In this document: positions 35,901 to 45,061 of the stretch, piece after piece
Numbering within the stretch: position 1 is the first letter of the stretch
Layout of the letters: every line of letters begins with the position of its first letter
Assembly (NCBI RefSeq): GCF_001297125.1
Contig: NZ_LHPC01000028.1
Coordinates: 372,001-436,000, forward strand
DNA from: Pseudomonas sp. RIT-PI-q
GTDB taxonomy: Bacteria > Pseudomonadota > Gammaproteobacteria > Pseudomonadales > Pseudomonadaceae
Length of the DNA: 64,000 bases
Direction: 5' to 3'
Notes under the pieces: generated by a model
What the model saw: the letters and a program-made list of their open reading frames with translations, nothing else
Databases searched by the model: none
Told to the model about the DNA's origin: nothing
Position numbers and translations under genes: made by a program

Positions 35901-36371
35901 CCGAACCTCGACCAGCCACTGGGCGGCGGTCCGGAAGTCAATCTGCGTGTACCAGCATTGATCCCCGAAGATTACCTGCCCGACGTTCATGCTCGATTGA
36001 TCCTCTACAAACGCATCGCCTCGGCCACCGATGAGGAAGGCCTCAAGGACCTGCAAGTAGAGATGATCGACCGTTTCGGCCTGTTGCCGGAGCCAACCAA
36101 GAACCTGATGCGCATCACGGCGCTGAAATTGCAGGCCGAGTTGCTGGGCATCAAGAAAGTCGACGGTGGCCCGCAAGGCGGTCGAATCGAGTTCGCCACG
36201 CAAACGCCGGTCGACCCGCTGACGCTGATCAAACTGATCCAGAGCCAGCCCAAACGCTACAAATTCGAAGGCGCCACGATGTTTAAATTCCAGGTGCCGA
36301 TGGAGCGCCCGGAAGAGCGCTTTAATACTGTAGAGGCGCTGTTCGAGCGCCTCATTCCGAAAACTGCTTGA
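32922..36371 (+). CDS. mfd: Transcription-repair coupling factor
   Basis: 1149 residues from a GTG at 32922 (GGAG 11 nt upstream). Removes RNA polymerase stalled at lesions and recruits UvrA. Order: UvrB-homology region (residues 1-350), the RNA polymerase interaction domain (about 480-550; GAPVVHIDHGVGRYLGL), then the RecG-like translocase: Walker A VCGDVGFGKTEVAMRAAF, DEEHRFG box II, TATPIPRTL box III, STIIETGIDVPSANT and QLRGRVGRS boxes V-VI, and the TRCF C-terminal domain. Length is normal. csiV and the SNF2 helicase follow closely. Confidence 0.97.
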   Translation: MPVLRLPLLPAAAGKQHWGNLPGAALSLAIAEAASAAKRFTLLLTADSQSAERLEQELSFFAPDLPVLHFPDWETLPYDLFSPHQDIISQRISALYRLPELSHGVLVVPITTALHRLAPTKFLLGSSLVLDIGQKLDVEQMRTRLEASGYRYVDTVYEHGEFTVRGSLIDLFPMGSKLPFRIDLFDDEIETLRTFDPENQRSIDKVETVRLLPAREFPLQKDAVTRFKARFRERFDVDFRRCPIFQDLSSGITPAGIEYYLPLFFDETSTLFDYLPQDTQVFSLPGIEQAAENFWNDVRNRYEERRVDPSRPLLPPAELFLPVEDCFARLKNWPRVVASQQDVDTGVGRERFPARELPNLAIEAKATQPLAALAGFLDEFPGRVLFTAESAGRREVLLELLDRLKLRPKTVDSWPDFVASKERLAITIAPLDEGLVLDDPALALVAESPLFGQRVMQRRRREKRADANNDAVIKNLTELREGAPVVHIDHGVGRYLGLATLEIDNQAAEFLALEYAENAKLYVPVANLHLIARYTGSDDALAPLHRLGSETWQKAKRKAAEQVRDVAAELLDIYARRAAREGYAFADPKADYATFSAGFPFEETPDQQTTIEAVRADMLAPKPMDRLVCGDVGFGKTEVAMRAAFIAVHGGRQVAILVPTTLLAQQHYNSFRDRFADWPVTVEVMSRFKSTKEVNAAVADLAEGKIDIVIGTHKLLQDDVKIKNLGLVIIDEEHRFGVRQKEQLKALRSEVDILTLTATPIPRTLNMAVSGMRDLSIIATPPARRLSVRTFVMEQNKSTVKEALLRELLRGGQVYYLHNDVKTIEKCAADLAELVPEARIGIGHGQMRERDLEQVMSDFYHKRFNVLIASTIIETGIDVPSANTIIIERADKFGLAQLHQLRGRVGRSHHQAYAYLLTPPRQQITPDAEKRLEAIANTQDLGAGFVLATNDLEIRGAGELLGDGQSGQIQAVGFTLYMEMLERAVKSIRKGEQPNLDQPLGGGPEVNLRVPALIPEDYLPDVHARLILYKRIASATDEEGLKDLQVEMIDRFGLLPEPTKNLMRITALKLQAELLGIKKVDGGPQGGRIEFATQTPVDPLTLIKLIQSQPKRYKFEGATMFKFQVPMERPEERFNTVEALFERLIPKTA

Positions 36372-36381
36372 AGGACGCCGC

Positions 36382-36960
36382 ATGCGCCTGTTTCGCTCAC
36401 TGACCTTGCTGACAATGTTAATAACAGCGCTGGTCGCCCCCACGGCGTTTGCCGATGATCTGTATCAGGTTGAAATGATCCTGGTCCGGCAAAACGCCGT
36501 GCCCGCCATTGTCAGCCGCGCCGCACCGGAGGACTGGGCGGCCGGCGCGCAGCCCATCAGCCCCGACAGCCTGCGCACGCCAAGCCTCAATGGCGAAGTG
36601 GAAAAACTCACCGCCAGCAATGAGTACACGGTGTTGCTGCACAAGGCCTGGCAGCAGAACCTCGGTGAAGAAGCCAGCAAAGTGGCGATCAGCGACGGTA
36701 CGGAGCAGTTCGGCCAGTTCCCGATCGAGGGTACGTTGAGCCTGAAACTGGGGCGTTTCACCGACGTCGACGCGGATTTTTGGGTCAATCAGATCGACGC
36801 CAATGGCATGGTGACCGCCAGCGAACGCATGAAGCAGGAAAGCCACACCAAGAACGGCCAGCTGAACTTCCTCGACAACGGCCACCTCGGTCTGCTGATC
36901 AAGATCACCTCGCTGACCGCCCCTGCGCCTCGGCCAGTCCCCGATGAAATTCCGGACTGA
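36382..36960 (+). CDS. csiV: CsiV family periplasmic protein
   Basis: 192 residues. Signal peptide about residues 1-24 (LTLLTMLITALVAPTAFA). Mature part begins DDLYQVEMILVRQN, the conserved start of CsiV (cell-shape integrity) proteins, and the gene sits directly after mfd as in other pseudomonads. In Vibrio, CsiV binds peptidoglycan and activates the LpoA-PBP1a system; the role in Pseudomonas is inferred. Starts 10 bp after mfd and ends 11 bp before the helicase gene, so an operon is likely. Confidence 0.82.
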   Translation: MRLFRSLTLLTMLITALVAPTAFADDLYQVEMILVRQNAVPAIVSRAAPEDWAAGAQPISPDSLRTPSLNGEVEKLTASNEYTVLLHKAWQQNLGEEASKVAISDGTEQFGQFPIEGTLSLKLGRFTDVDADFWVNQIDANGMVTASERMKQESHTKNGQLNFLDNGHLGLLIKITSLTAPAPRPVPDEIPD

Positions 36961-36971
36961 TTGAAGTCCTT

Positions 36972-39662
36972 ATGCCGACCCTGAGCAAACCCCTCGCACC
37001 TTCCTGGGTCAGCCGATTCAAGGAACAGAGCCTGGAGCGTGGCCGCCGCTACGCCCTGGAAAACCGCGTCAGGATCGTCGAGGCCGGCGACGCGACGATC
37101 ATCGCCGCGTGTGAAGGCTCTGGCGGTAACGTTTACCGTCAGACCATTCGCCTGCGCGAGTCGGCCAAAGCCACACTGCTGATGATCGACGCCACCTGCA
37201 CCTGCCCGGTGCACAGCAATTGCAAACATTGCGCGGCAGTGCTGCTCAAAGTCCAGGAAACCCTGGCCTACCCCGCTGCCGCACAAGACGCCGAACTGCT
37301 CGAGAAGCTTTCGGCCGTGCTGGAAAACCGCAGCCCGAAAGCGCCGCCGCAAGTGCTGGTGGATAACGTGCAACCGGTGCCGCGCCTGTGGCTGGCGAGC
37401 ATCGAGTTCAGCGCCTTTGAACCGCGCAACGGCAAGATGCAGCGTTACATCCAGCATCGCGCGGCGCTGTCCTTCAGCTATCTGGATGAATACGTATCCG
37501 GGCAGAAGAACGCCGATATCCTGATTCGTCAGGAAGCTCAGACGCTGCGGATAAAACGCCACCCGGAAGTTGAACAGACCTACAGGGAACAGCTACGAAT
37601 CCTCGGCTTCAAGGTCGCCACCCGACAAAGCAAGGCCTTGCCGGAAAGCGCCGGCGAGCTCTTCGAGATGGTCAACGACAGTGCCTGGCTGACGTTCACC
37701 CTCAATGAGTTGCCGAAGCTGCGAGCGCAGGGCTGGGAGTTGCAGATCGACGAGGATTTCGGTTTCGACCTGACCGCCGTCGACGACTGGTACGCCACCG
37801 TCGAACAGGTGCCGGAGCGTGACTGGTTCGATCTGGAGCTGGGGATCATCGTCAATGGTGAGCGGCTGAGCCTGCTGCCGATCCTGTTGAACCTGATGCG
37901 TTCTCACACCGAAATCCTCAACCCGGAACGCCTCGCCCGTCGGCGCGACGATGAGTTGATTCTGGTAAACATCCCCAACCGCCCGAACTCCGAGTACGGG
38001 CCACTGCAAGTCGCCCTGCCCTTCGGTCGTTTGAAACCGGTACTGGCGACCCTCGGCGAGTTCTATCTGCAAGGGCCAGGCGAAACGACGCTGCGCCTGA
38101 GCAAGGCCGATGCCACGCGGTTGAATCCACTGGAAGACTTGCCGCTGCTCTGGGAAGGTGGCGAGCAGATCCGCACCTTTGCCCAGCGTTTGCGCGACAT
38201 CAAGGATTTCACTGCCACGACACCGGAAGGCTTGAACGCGACTTTGCGTCCGTATCAGCTGGAAGGCCTGAGCTGGATGCAGTCGCTGCGGCAACTGGAA
38301 GTCGGCGGAATCCTTGCGGACGACATGGGCCTGGGCAAAACCCTACAAACCCTGGCGCACATTCTCAGCGAGAAAAACGCCGGACGCCTGGACCGGCCGT
38401 GCATGGTGGTGATGCCCACCAGCCTGATCCCGAATTGGCTCGACGAAGCGGCGCACTTCACGCCGCAACTCAACGTGCTGGCGTTGTACGGTGCCAGCCG
38501 CAAGAAACACTTTGAGCACCTGGCCGATTACGACCTGATCCTGACCACCTACGCGCTGCTGCCCAAAGACGTCGAACGCCTGGCCGCCCAGCCGCTGCAC
38601 GTGCTGGTGCTGGATGAAGCGCAGTACATCAAGAATCCGAACAGCAAGGCCGCCCAGGCTGCCCGCGAGTTGAATGCTCGCCAGCGTCTGTGCCTGAGTG
38701 GCACGCCGCTGGAAAACCACTTGGGCGAGTTGTGGTCGCTGTTTCACTTCCTGCTGCCCGGCTGGCTCGGTGACGTCAAAAGCTTCAACCGCGATTACCG
38801 CGTACCCATTGAAAAGCGCGCCAGCGAAGTAAGACTTCAGCACCTCAACGGTCGGATCAAACCGTTCCTGTTGCGCCGCACCAAGGAACAGGTGGCCACC
38901 GAGTTGCCACCGAAAACCGAGATCATCCATTGGGTCGAGCTCAACGAAGCCCAGCGCGATGTGTACGAAACCATGCGCCTGGCCATGGACAAGAAAGTCC
39001 GCGACGAGATCACCCGCAAAGGCGTGGCGCGCAGCCAGATCATCATTCTTGAAGCGCTGCTGAAGTTGCGCCAGGTGTGCTGCGATTTGCGCCTGGTCAA
39101 CGACGCCGCACTGCCGACTCGCGGTAGCACCTCGGGCAAGCTCGATAGCCTGATGGAAATGCTTGAGGAACTGTTCGAAGAAGGTCGGCGGATTCTGCTG
39201 TTCTCGCAGTTCACCTCAATGCTGGCGCTGATCGAAGCCGAACTGAAAAAACGCGGGGTTGAATATGCCCTGTTGACCGGGCAGACACGCGACCGGCGCG
39301 CACCGGTGAAGGATTTCCAGAGCGGCAAGCGTCAGATCTTTCTGATTAGTTTGAAGGCCGGTGGTGTGGGGCTGAACCTGACCGAAGCCGACACGGTGAT
39401 TCACTACGATCCGTGGTGGAACCCGGCGACGGAAAACCAGGCGACCGACCGGGCTTATCGTATCGGCCAGGAGAAACCGGTGTTCGTCTACAAGATGATT
39501 GCCCGGGGCACGGTGGAAGAGAAGATTCAGCACCTGCAAAAGGAAAAATCCGACCTGGCGGCGGGCGTACTGGATGGACGCTCGGCCGGGGACTGGAAGT
39601 TGCAGAGCGATGATATTGAAGCGTTGTTTGCGCCATTGCCGGATAAGCTGGAGAAACGTTGA
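36972..39662 (+). CDS. SWIM zinc-finger SNF2-family helicase
   Basis: 896 residues. N-terminal SWIM zinc finger with Cys76, Cys78, Cys84 and His86 (CTCPVHSNCKHC), a middle region of about 350 residues, then the SNF2 motor: ILADDMGLGKTLQTLAHIL (motif I), VVMPTSLIPNW (Ia), LVLDEAQYIKN (II), CLSGTPLENHLGELWSLF (III), LLFSQFTSMLALIE (IV), LISLKAGGVGLNLTEADTVI (V), ATDRAYRIGQEKPV (VI). A double-stranded DNA translocase probably used to remodel protein-DNA complexes; its biological role is not known to me. The last 30 residues are duplicated in an inverted fragment at 39788-39910. Confidence 0.92.
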   Translation: MPTLSKPLAPSWVSRFKEQSLERGRRYALENRVRIVEAGDATIIAACEGSGGNVYRQTIRLRESAKATLLMIDATCTCPVHSNCKHCAAVLLKVQETLAYPAAAQDAELLEKLSAVLENRSPKAPPQVLVDNVQPVPRLWLASIEFSAFEPRNGKMQRYIQHRAALSFSYLDEYVSGQKNADILIRQEAQTLRIKRHPEVEQTYREQLRILGFKVATRQSKALPESAGELFEMVNDSAWLTFTLNELPKLRAQGWELQIDEDFGFDLTAVDDWYATVEQVPERDWFDLELGIIVNGERLSLLPILLNLMRSHTEILNPERLARRRDDELILVNIPNRPNSEYGPLQVALPFGRLKPVLATLGEFYLQGPGETTLRLSKADATRLNPLEDLPLLWEGGEQIRTFAQRLRDIKDFTATTPEGLNATLRPYQLEGLSWMQSLRQLEVGGILADDMGLGKTLQTLAHILSEKNAGRLDRPCMVVMPTSLIPNWLDEAAHFTPQLNVLALYGASRKKHFEHLADYDLILTTYALLPKDVERLAAQPLHVLVLDEAQYIKNPNSKAAQAARELNARQRLCLSGTPLENHLGELWSLFHFLLPGWLGDVKSFNRDYRVPIEKRASEVRLQHLNGRIKPFLLRRTKEQVATELPPKTEIIHWVELNEAQRDVYETMRLAMDKKVRDEITRKGVARSQIIILEALLKLRQVCCDLRLVNDAALPTRGSTSGKLDSLMEMLEELFEEGRRILLFSQFTSMLALIEAELKKRGVEYALLTGQTRDRRAPVKDFQSGKRQIFLISLKAGGVGLNLTEADTVIHYDPWWNPATENQATDRAYRIGQEKPVFVYKMIARGTVEEKIQHLQKEKSDLAAGVLDGRSAGDWKLQSDDIEALFAPLPDKLEKR

Positions 39663-39687
39663 AGTCCATGGCGCCAGAAAGATAGCT

Positions 39688-39753
39688 ATCGCGGGCAAGC
39701 CCGCTCCCACAGGGTGATCACTGAACTTGTGGGAGCGTGGCTTGCCCGCGATG
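39688..39753. repeat. REP pair (REPIN) after the SNF2 gene
   Basis: CGCGGGCAAGCCCGCTCCCA near 39690 and TGGGAGCGTGGCTTGCCCGC near 39730 are inverted copies with about 17 bp between them. Confidence 0.85.
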
Positions 39754-39787
39754 GCCTCACCCGAGTAATAACTGAAGAAACGCGCTA

Positions 39788-39910
39788 TCAGCGCTTGGGA
39801 TCAGACAACGGCGCAAACAACGCCTCAATATCACCCTGCTCAAGCTTCCCGCCGCCCGTCGTTCCGCCTTCCAGCACCGCCCCGGCCAATGACTGAACAC
39901 CTTTGCCCAT
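39788..39910 (-). pseudogene. C-terminal fragment of a second SNF2 helicase gene
   Basis: A 40-codon frame (ATG at 39910, stop at 39788) reads ...SLAGAVLEGGTTGG...KLEQGDIEALFAPLSD near its end. This aligns with the last 30 residues of the intact helicase next door (DLAAGVLDGRSAGDWKLQ then SDDIEALFAPLPD), but on the opposite strand. Identity is partial, so it is not a recent copy. Upstream in this frame a TGA lies six codons before the ATG and no motor motifs follow, so it is the tail of a lost paralogue. It could also be translated as a 40-residue peptide. Confidence 0.72.
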
Positions 39911-40012
39911 GGTAGCGCATGAAGTTGCTCAATTATTGTCGTCATGGGATCAACGCCGCTTAAAACCAAATGAATCGTGAAGCGGCCAGACACACCACCT
40001 GAACGTTGATGT

Positions 40013-40762
<750 letters not shown>

Positions 40763-41773
40763 TCAATCAATCAGTTGAGCTTCTTTGAGCGCGCCGATAG
40801 CTGTGAGCCAGCGCGGGTCTTGGCGGTATTCGATGCCGGCGAACGACTGCCCGCGCATCCGTGCAATTCGCGGCGACGGCTTGACCTTCAAACGCTGTGC
40901 AGCGCTCAGGGCCAATTCTGCGGCTGCACGGTCGTTACACACCAGGCCCATGTCGCAACCGGCGGTCAGCGCGGCTTCGATACGGCTGGCCGCATCGCCG
41001 ACCACATGAGCGCCGGCCATCGACAGGTCGTCGCTGAAGATCACGCCATCGAACTGCAACTCGCCGCGCAGAATGTCCTGCAACCAGCGGCGGGAGAAGC
41101 CGGCGGGCTGGGAATCAACTTGTGGATAAATGACGTGCGCCGGCATGACAGCGGCCAGTTGCTGGCTCAATTTGGCGAATGGCACCAGGTCGTTGGCGCG
41201 GATCTCGTCGAGGCTGCGCTCATCGTTTGGAATCGCGACGTGGGAATCCGCCTCGGCCCAGCCGTGACCGGGAAAATGCTTGCCGGTGGCGGCCATGCCG
41301 GCGCTGTTCATGCCGCGAATAAAGGCACCGGCCAGCAGTGCCGCGCGCTCGGGGTCACCTTCGAACGAGCGGGTGCCGACCACGGCGCTGCGCTGGTAAT
41401 CCAGATCAAGCACCGGGGCGAAACTCAGGTCGAGACCTACCGCGAGAACTTCAGTCGCCATGATCCAGCCGCACTGTTCGGCCAGGTACTCGGCATTCGG
41501 GTTGTCGGCAATGGCGCGCATGGCCGGCAGTCGCACGAAGCCCTGACGCAGACGCTGGACCCGACCGCCCTCCTGGTCAACAGCCAGCAGCAGGTCAGGA
41601 CGAACGGCGCGGATTGCGGCGCTCAGCTCGCGTACCTGGCGCGGGTGCTCGATGTTGCGGGCAAAAATGATCAGGCCACCCACTTCGGGTTGACGCAACA
41701 GTTGGCGATCTTCAGCCGTCAGCCAGGTACCGGCGACGTCCACCATCAACGAGCCTTGCAGGCCAGCAGTCAT
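40763..41773 (-). CDS. nagZ: Beta-N-acetylhexosaminidase (family 3)
   Basis: 336 residues from ATG at 41773 (AAGGAA 7 nt upstream). Removes GlcNAc from muropeptide GlcNAc-anhydroMurNAc in cytoplasmic peptidoglycan recycling, producing the signal that induces AmpC. DQEGGRVQRL, ATGKHFPGHGWAEADSH (catalytic His-Asp dyad loop) and VIFSDDLSMAGA (nucleophilic Asp) are the NagZ motifs. No signal peptide, normal length. Heads a short operon with the MTI phosphorylase gene. Confidence 0.96.
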   Translation of the reverse strand: MTAGLQGSLMVDVAGTWLTAEDRQLLRQPEVGGLIIFARNIEHPRQVRELSAAIRAVRPDLLLAVDQEGGRVQRLRQGFVRLPAMRAIADNPNAEYLAEQCGWIMATEVLAVGLDLSFAPVLDLDYQRSAVVGTRSFEGDPERAALLAGAFIRGMNSAGMAATGKHFPGHGWAEADSHVAIPNDERSLDEIRANDLVPFAKLSQQLAAVMPAHVIYPQVDSQPAGFSRRWLQDILRGELQFDGVIFSDDLSMAGAHVVGDAASRIEAALTAGCDMGLVCNDRAAAELALSAAQRLKVKPSPRIARMRGQSFAGIEYRQDPRWLTAIGALKEAQLID

Positions 41774-41931
41774 AGAGATTCCTTGATAACGATAAACCCG
41801 ACACGCACCCATTCGCCGCCATGGGCTGTGCCCGGCAGGTCGGCAAAATTGAGTGGAAGCGGGTTCAGAACGAGAGTCGGCATGGGCGGCTAGCTTAGCG
41901 GATGTAAGCTGCTGCGCCCACCCGTGTGCGG

Positions 41932-42639
41932 TTAAACCTTGGCGGCAACCGGGGTCGATTTACTGCGCGGCCGCAATTGCGCGGTGGCCATGGCCGTGTC
42001 GGTGACACCGGTTTCGGCACGCATGCCAGCGGCCAGGAACGGCACCATCAGGCGCATCACTTGCTCGATCGAGGTATTCACACCGAAGTCGGTCTCGGCA
42101 ATTGCGCGCAAGGCCTTGATCCCGGACATGCTGAACGCAGCAGCACCGAGCATGAAGTGCACACGCCAGAACAATTCAATCGGCGGAATACGCGGTGCAG
42201 CGTCATTGACCAGCATCATGTAGCGACGGAACACCTTGCCGTACATGTCTTCCAGATACCGGCGCAAGTGCCCCTGGCTCTGACTGAAGGCCAGACCCAG
42301 CAAGCGCATGAAGATGGAGAGATCGTTGCCGCTGCGTGGCTGTACCACCAAGGCCTGCTCGACGAGGATTTCCAGCAATTCTTCAAGTGTCGGCTTGTTC
42401 TCTGGCTTGGCCTGACGCCGCTCCAGCTCTTTATCGAGACTTAAGCAGAACGGTCCAAGAAAACGCGAGAAAACCGCCTGGATCAGCGCCTTCTTCGACC
42501 CGAAGTGATAGTTCACCGCCGCCAGATTGACACCGGCCTTGCTGGTGATCAAACGCAACGAGGTTTCGGCGAAACCTTTTTCCGCGAACAACTGCTCGGC
42601 AGCATCGAGAATGCGTTCAACGGTTTCCGACTGGGCCAT
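41932..42639 (-). CDS. psrA: TetR-family regulator PsrA
   Basis: 235 residues from ATG at 42639 (GGCGGAG upstream). N-terminal TetR helix-turn-helix: AAEQLFAEKGFAETSLRLITSKAGVNLAAVNYHFGSKKALI. The rest is helical ligand-binding domain. PsrA senses long-chain fatty acids, represses itself and the fadBA operon, and activates rpoS in pseudomonads. Two adjoining palindromes (42655-42681) of the PsrA type sit in its own promoter, indicating autorepression. Divergent from lexA, the standard Pseudomonas arrangement. Confidence 0.93.
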   Translation of the reverse strand: MAQSETVERILDAAEQLFAEKGFAETSLRLITSKAGVNLAAVNYHFGSKKALIQAVFSRFLGPFCLSLDKELERRQAKPENKPTLEELLEILVEQALVVQPRSGNDLSIFMRLLGLAFSQSQGHLRRYLEDMYGKVFRRYMMLVNDAAPRIPPIELFWRVHFMLGAAAFSMSGIKALRAIAETDFGVNTSIEQVMRLMVPFLAAGMRAETGVTDTAMATAQLRPRSKSTPVAAKV

Positions 42640-42654
42640 GGCTACTCCGCCTGA

Positions 42655-42681
42655 CAAACACTTGTTTGAAACATACGTTTC
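42655..42681. promoter_or_regulatory. Two adjoining PsrA-type operators
   Basis: CAAACACTTGTTTG (42655-42668) and GAAACATACGTTTC (42668-42681) both fit (C/G)AAAC-N4-GTTT(G/C), the PsrA consensus, and share one base. Confidence 0.82.
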
Positions 42682-42823
42682 AGCCCCGGCCTTGTCAAGC
42701 CTGGCGGTTCGTTTTGGGAATGGTCGGTCAGCTATTTAACCATACAACGGCGAAGCATTAATAAGCAGGCTGCTCGACCGTCTGGCGGCCGACAAAAAAA
42801 GGGGCATTGCCAAGACCGTTTCA

Positions 42824-42858
42824 CTGTATATAATCCCAGTCACTGTATAAAAAGACAG
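42824..42858. promoter_or_regulatory. Tandem LexA (SOS) boxes
   Basis: CTGTATAAAAAGACAG at 42843-42858 is a perfect CTGT-N8-ACAG box, 10 bp before the lexA ATG; CTGTATATAATCCCAG at 42824-42839 is a second box with one mismatch. Confidence 0.9.
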
Positions 42859-42868
42859 AGCGATCAAT

Positions 42869-43477
42869 ATGCTAAAGCTGACGCCACGCCAAGCAGAGAT
42901 TCTGGCCTTCATCAAACGCTGCCTAGAAGACAACGGCTACCCGCCGACCCGTGCGGAAATCGCTCAGGAACTGGGTTTCAAGTCGCCCAACGCGGCGGAA
43001 GAACACCTCAAGGCGCTGGCCCGCAAGGGTGCGATCGAGATGACGCCTGGCGCTTCCCGTGGCATTCGCATCCCCGGCTTCGAAGCCAAGGCCGATGAGT
43101 CCACCCTGCCGATCATTGGTCGCGTGGCTGCCGGTGCACCCATTCTCGCCCAGCAGCACATCGAAGAGTCCTGCAACATCAATCCTTCGTTTTTCCATCC
43201 TCGGGCCGATTATCTACTTCGGGTCCATGGCATGAGCATGAAGGACGTGGGCATCTTCGACGGCGACCTGCTGGCCGTCCATACCACCCGTGAAGCCCGC
43301 AACGGCCAGATCGTGGTGGCGCGTATCGGCGACGAAGTCACCGTCAAGCGCTTCAAGCGCGACGGCAGCAAAGTCTGGTTAATGGCTGAAAACCCTGAGT
43401 TCGCCCCTATCGAAGTCAACCTGAAAGATCAGGAACTGGTGATCGAAGGCTTGAGTGTCGGCGTCATTCGCCGCTAA
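42869..43477 (+). CDS. lexA: LexA repressor
   Basis: 202 residues. N-terminal winged helix ([34 protein letters not shown]), self-cleavage site Ala88-Gly89 in GRVAAGAPI, catalytic Ser123 (VHGMSMKD) and Lys160 (VTVKRFK). Represses SOS genes until RecA filaments trigger self-cleavage. Two LexA boxes cover its promoter, giving autorepression, and sulA follows 10 bp downstream in the same transcript. Confidence 0.97.
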   Translation: MLKLTPRQAEILAFIKRCLEDNGYPPTRAEIAQELGFKSPNAAEEHLKALARKGAIEMTPGASRGIRIPGFEAKADESTLPIIGRVAAGAPILAQQHIEESCNINPSFFHPRADYLLRVHGMSMKDVGIFDGDLLAVHTTREARNGQIVVARIGDEVTVKRFKRDGSKVWLMAENPEFAPIEVNLKDQELVIEGLSVGVIRR

Positions 43478-43487
43478 AGGAGGCTTT

Positions 43488-43961
43488 ATGCAGTTCCCAC
43501 ACACATCACAGCAAGCCCAACTGCCGTTGTTCGAGGCGTTCATGGTGCAGCCGTTGGCGCCGATTCTGAAAGACGTGGTCGAGTCGCCCTGGAGCGCAGA
43601 ACCGGAAGTCTTCAGCGAGCTGTCGCTGCGTGGTGCAGCCGGGAACTGCCTGAACCTTCTGGCGCCCATCCTCAGGGAACTGAGCCAGGATCAGGATGCG
43701 CGCTGGTTGACGTTGATCGCCCCGCCAGCCAGCCTGACCCAAGCCTGGTTGCGGGATGCCGGCCTGAATCGCGAACGCATCCTGCTGCTGCAACCGCGCG
43801 GCACCCAGAGCGCTCAGCAACTGACCTGCGAAGCCCTTCGCCTGGGGCGCAGCCACACGGTCGTCAGCTGGCTCAACCCGTTGAACACAACCTCACGGCA
43901 ACAGTTGATCAGCGCCGCCCGGACCGGGGACGCACAAAGTCTGAATATTCGACTGGGTTAA
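43488..43961 (+). CDS. sulA: SulA-family SOS cell division inhibitor
   Basis: 157 residues from ATG at 43488 with a strong AAAGGAGG 5 nt upstream. Ends in the RecA-like SulA fold: ARWLTLIAPPASLTQAWLRDAGLNRERILLLQP and HTVVSWLNPLNTTSRQQLISAA. Binds FtsZ and stops division while DNA is repaired. Position in the lexA-sulA operon, shared by pseudomonads, supports the call although SulA sequences diverge strongly. Confidence 0.85.
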   Translation: MQFPHTSQQAQLPLFEAFMVQPLAPILKDVVESPWSAEPEVFSELSLRGAAGNCLNLLAPILRELSQDQDARWLTLIAPPASLTQAWLRDAGLNRERILLLQPRGTQSAQQLTCEALRLGRSHTVVSWLNPLNTTSRQQLISAARTGDAQSLNIRLG

Positions 43962-44055
43962 TTGATAAACAATGCGCGCCTGGAACAGCGCGGGGCTTCT
44001 CCAAGGACAGAGAAGCCGATCTGAAGTGGTATCCGCAAGAAACCGACGAGCGGGA

Positions 44056-44289
44056 TCAATGTAGAACCCGCGCAGCCTCATCCGTGTTGAAATCACCTTC
44101 AACCAGACGTCCGGCCATCTGAACGCCGACGCTCAACATCGCCTTGGCGACTTCCACGTGCTGGCCTTGCAGGAACGCTTTGGCATCCTCGGAGAAATCC
44201 AAAGTAACCAGAGAACCCTCGTCCTCGGCCCTGCGCAGCTCAATTCGGCCGTCTGGCAACTCGACAATTTCTAGAAAGGACGTTGGCAT
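44056..44289 (-). CDS. Small conserved hypothetical protein
   Basis: 77 residues from ATG at 44289 (GGAG 11 nt upstream); the frame open to 44439 gives an unconserved leader. Sequence TSFLEIVELPDGRIELRR and DFSEDAKAFLQGQHVEVAKA suggests an N-terminal beta-hairpin and a C-terminal helix. No catalytic motif or signal. A small gene stands at the same place between sulA and topA in P. aeruginosa (PA3009, from memory). Function unknown; probably in one transcript with the gene upstream. Confidence 0.75.
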   Translation of the reverse strand: MPTSFLEIVELPDGRIELRRAEDEGSLVTLDFSEDAKAFLQGQHVEVAKAMLSVGVQMAGRLVEGDFNTDEAARVLH

Positions 44290-44443
44290 AAAGGTTTGTT
44301 CTCCACGAAAGGCGGGGATTATATAGGCATCAGTCAGGGTTCGCTCGGGATCTTGACCAGATGCCATCAAGAAGAGAAGTATCCGACAGCACTCTTCCCT
44401 GAACGGACAACCTCTCAGGTTATCCGTCAAAACGCTCAATCCT

Positions 44444-44968
44444 TTAGCACTCGTTCAGCCCTTCGCGAAACCGAATCGCCAGGCCCTTGAGGTTCTGACG
44501 CCAGCTCTCCAGCTCTTCCCGACTCAACTCTTGAGGTGCTTCTTCCTCATCCAGGTTAACCGCCAGGATCAGTGGCTGCGTCACATCGCCCTTGGGTTTA
44601 TGCGGCGCCCGAGGTGGTTGAAACAGCGCTGCATGGGCCGCCAGCAGTTTGGCCAGCCAGGTTTCCCGATTATTGGCCAACTCGACCATTTCAGCCATTT
44701 CTGGAATGGCGATCGCTTCCAGCACTTCGCGGGTTAGCAGCATCTCGGCCCGAGGCGCATTGGCCTGTGGCAGTCGATAGAAGCCAGCGATTTCGTGGCA
44801 CAGCCCCAGCAGCGCACCGTACAGGTGAAACAATGCCGATTCGCGCCCAGCCTGAATCAGCGCCAGGGAGTTCATCGCCCGCCCCTCTTCGGCTTTGGCG
44901 AGTGCTTCAAGCGACAGACCAGCGAAATAAATCTTCTGGTTGGTACGGGTATAGAGTTCGTGGGCCAT
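44444..44968 (-). CDS. DUF6586 family protein
   Basis: 174 residues from ATG at 44968 (TGGAGG upstream). Mostly helical: TNQKIYFAGLSLEALAKAEE, SALFHLYGALLGLCHEIAGFYRLP, and an acidic C-terminal helix (LSREELESWRQNLKGLAIRFREGL). No signal peptide or membrane segment. Conserved in Pseudomonas between topA and the lexA-sulA region; function unknown to me. The family name is from memory. Lies downstream of the 179-bp repeat array. Confidence 0.8.
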   Translation of the reverse strand: MAHELYTRTNQKIYFAGLSLEALAKAEEGRAMNSLALIQAGRESALFHLYGALLGLCHEIAGFYRLPQANAPRAEMLLTREVLEAIAIPEMAEMVELANNRETWLAKLLAAHAALFQPPRAPHKPKGDVTQPLILAVNLDEEEAPQELSREELESWRQNLKGLAIRFREGLNEC

Positions 44969-45061
44969 GACGGCAGCCTCCACAACGAAATAATTGCTTC
45001 ACGCAGGTCGGACAGTGTCGCGGATCAGCTCTGCCTATCGCAAGCACTGTCTACGTGCCCC

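Noticed and set aside
33858..36443. 861-codon open frame on the minus strand opposite mfd
   Set aside because: Antisense to a clear mfd; the translation has no recognisable domain.
39757..39993. 78-codon minus-strand frame overlapping the SNF2 fragment
   Set aside because: A different frame from the one matching the helicase tail; its translation is Arg/Leu/Cys-rich with no resemblance to any family.
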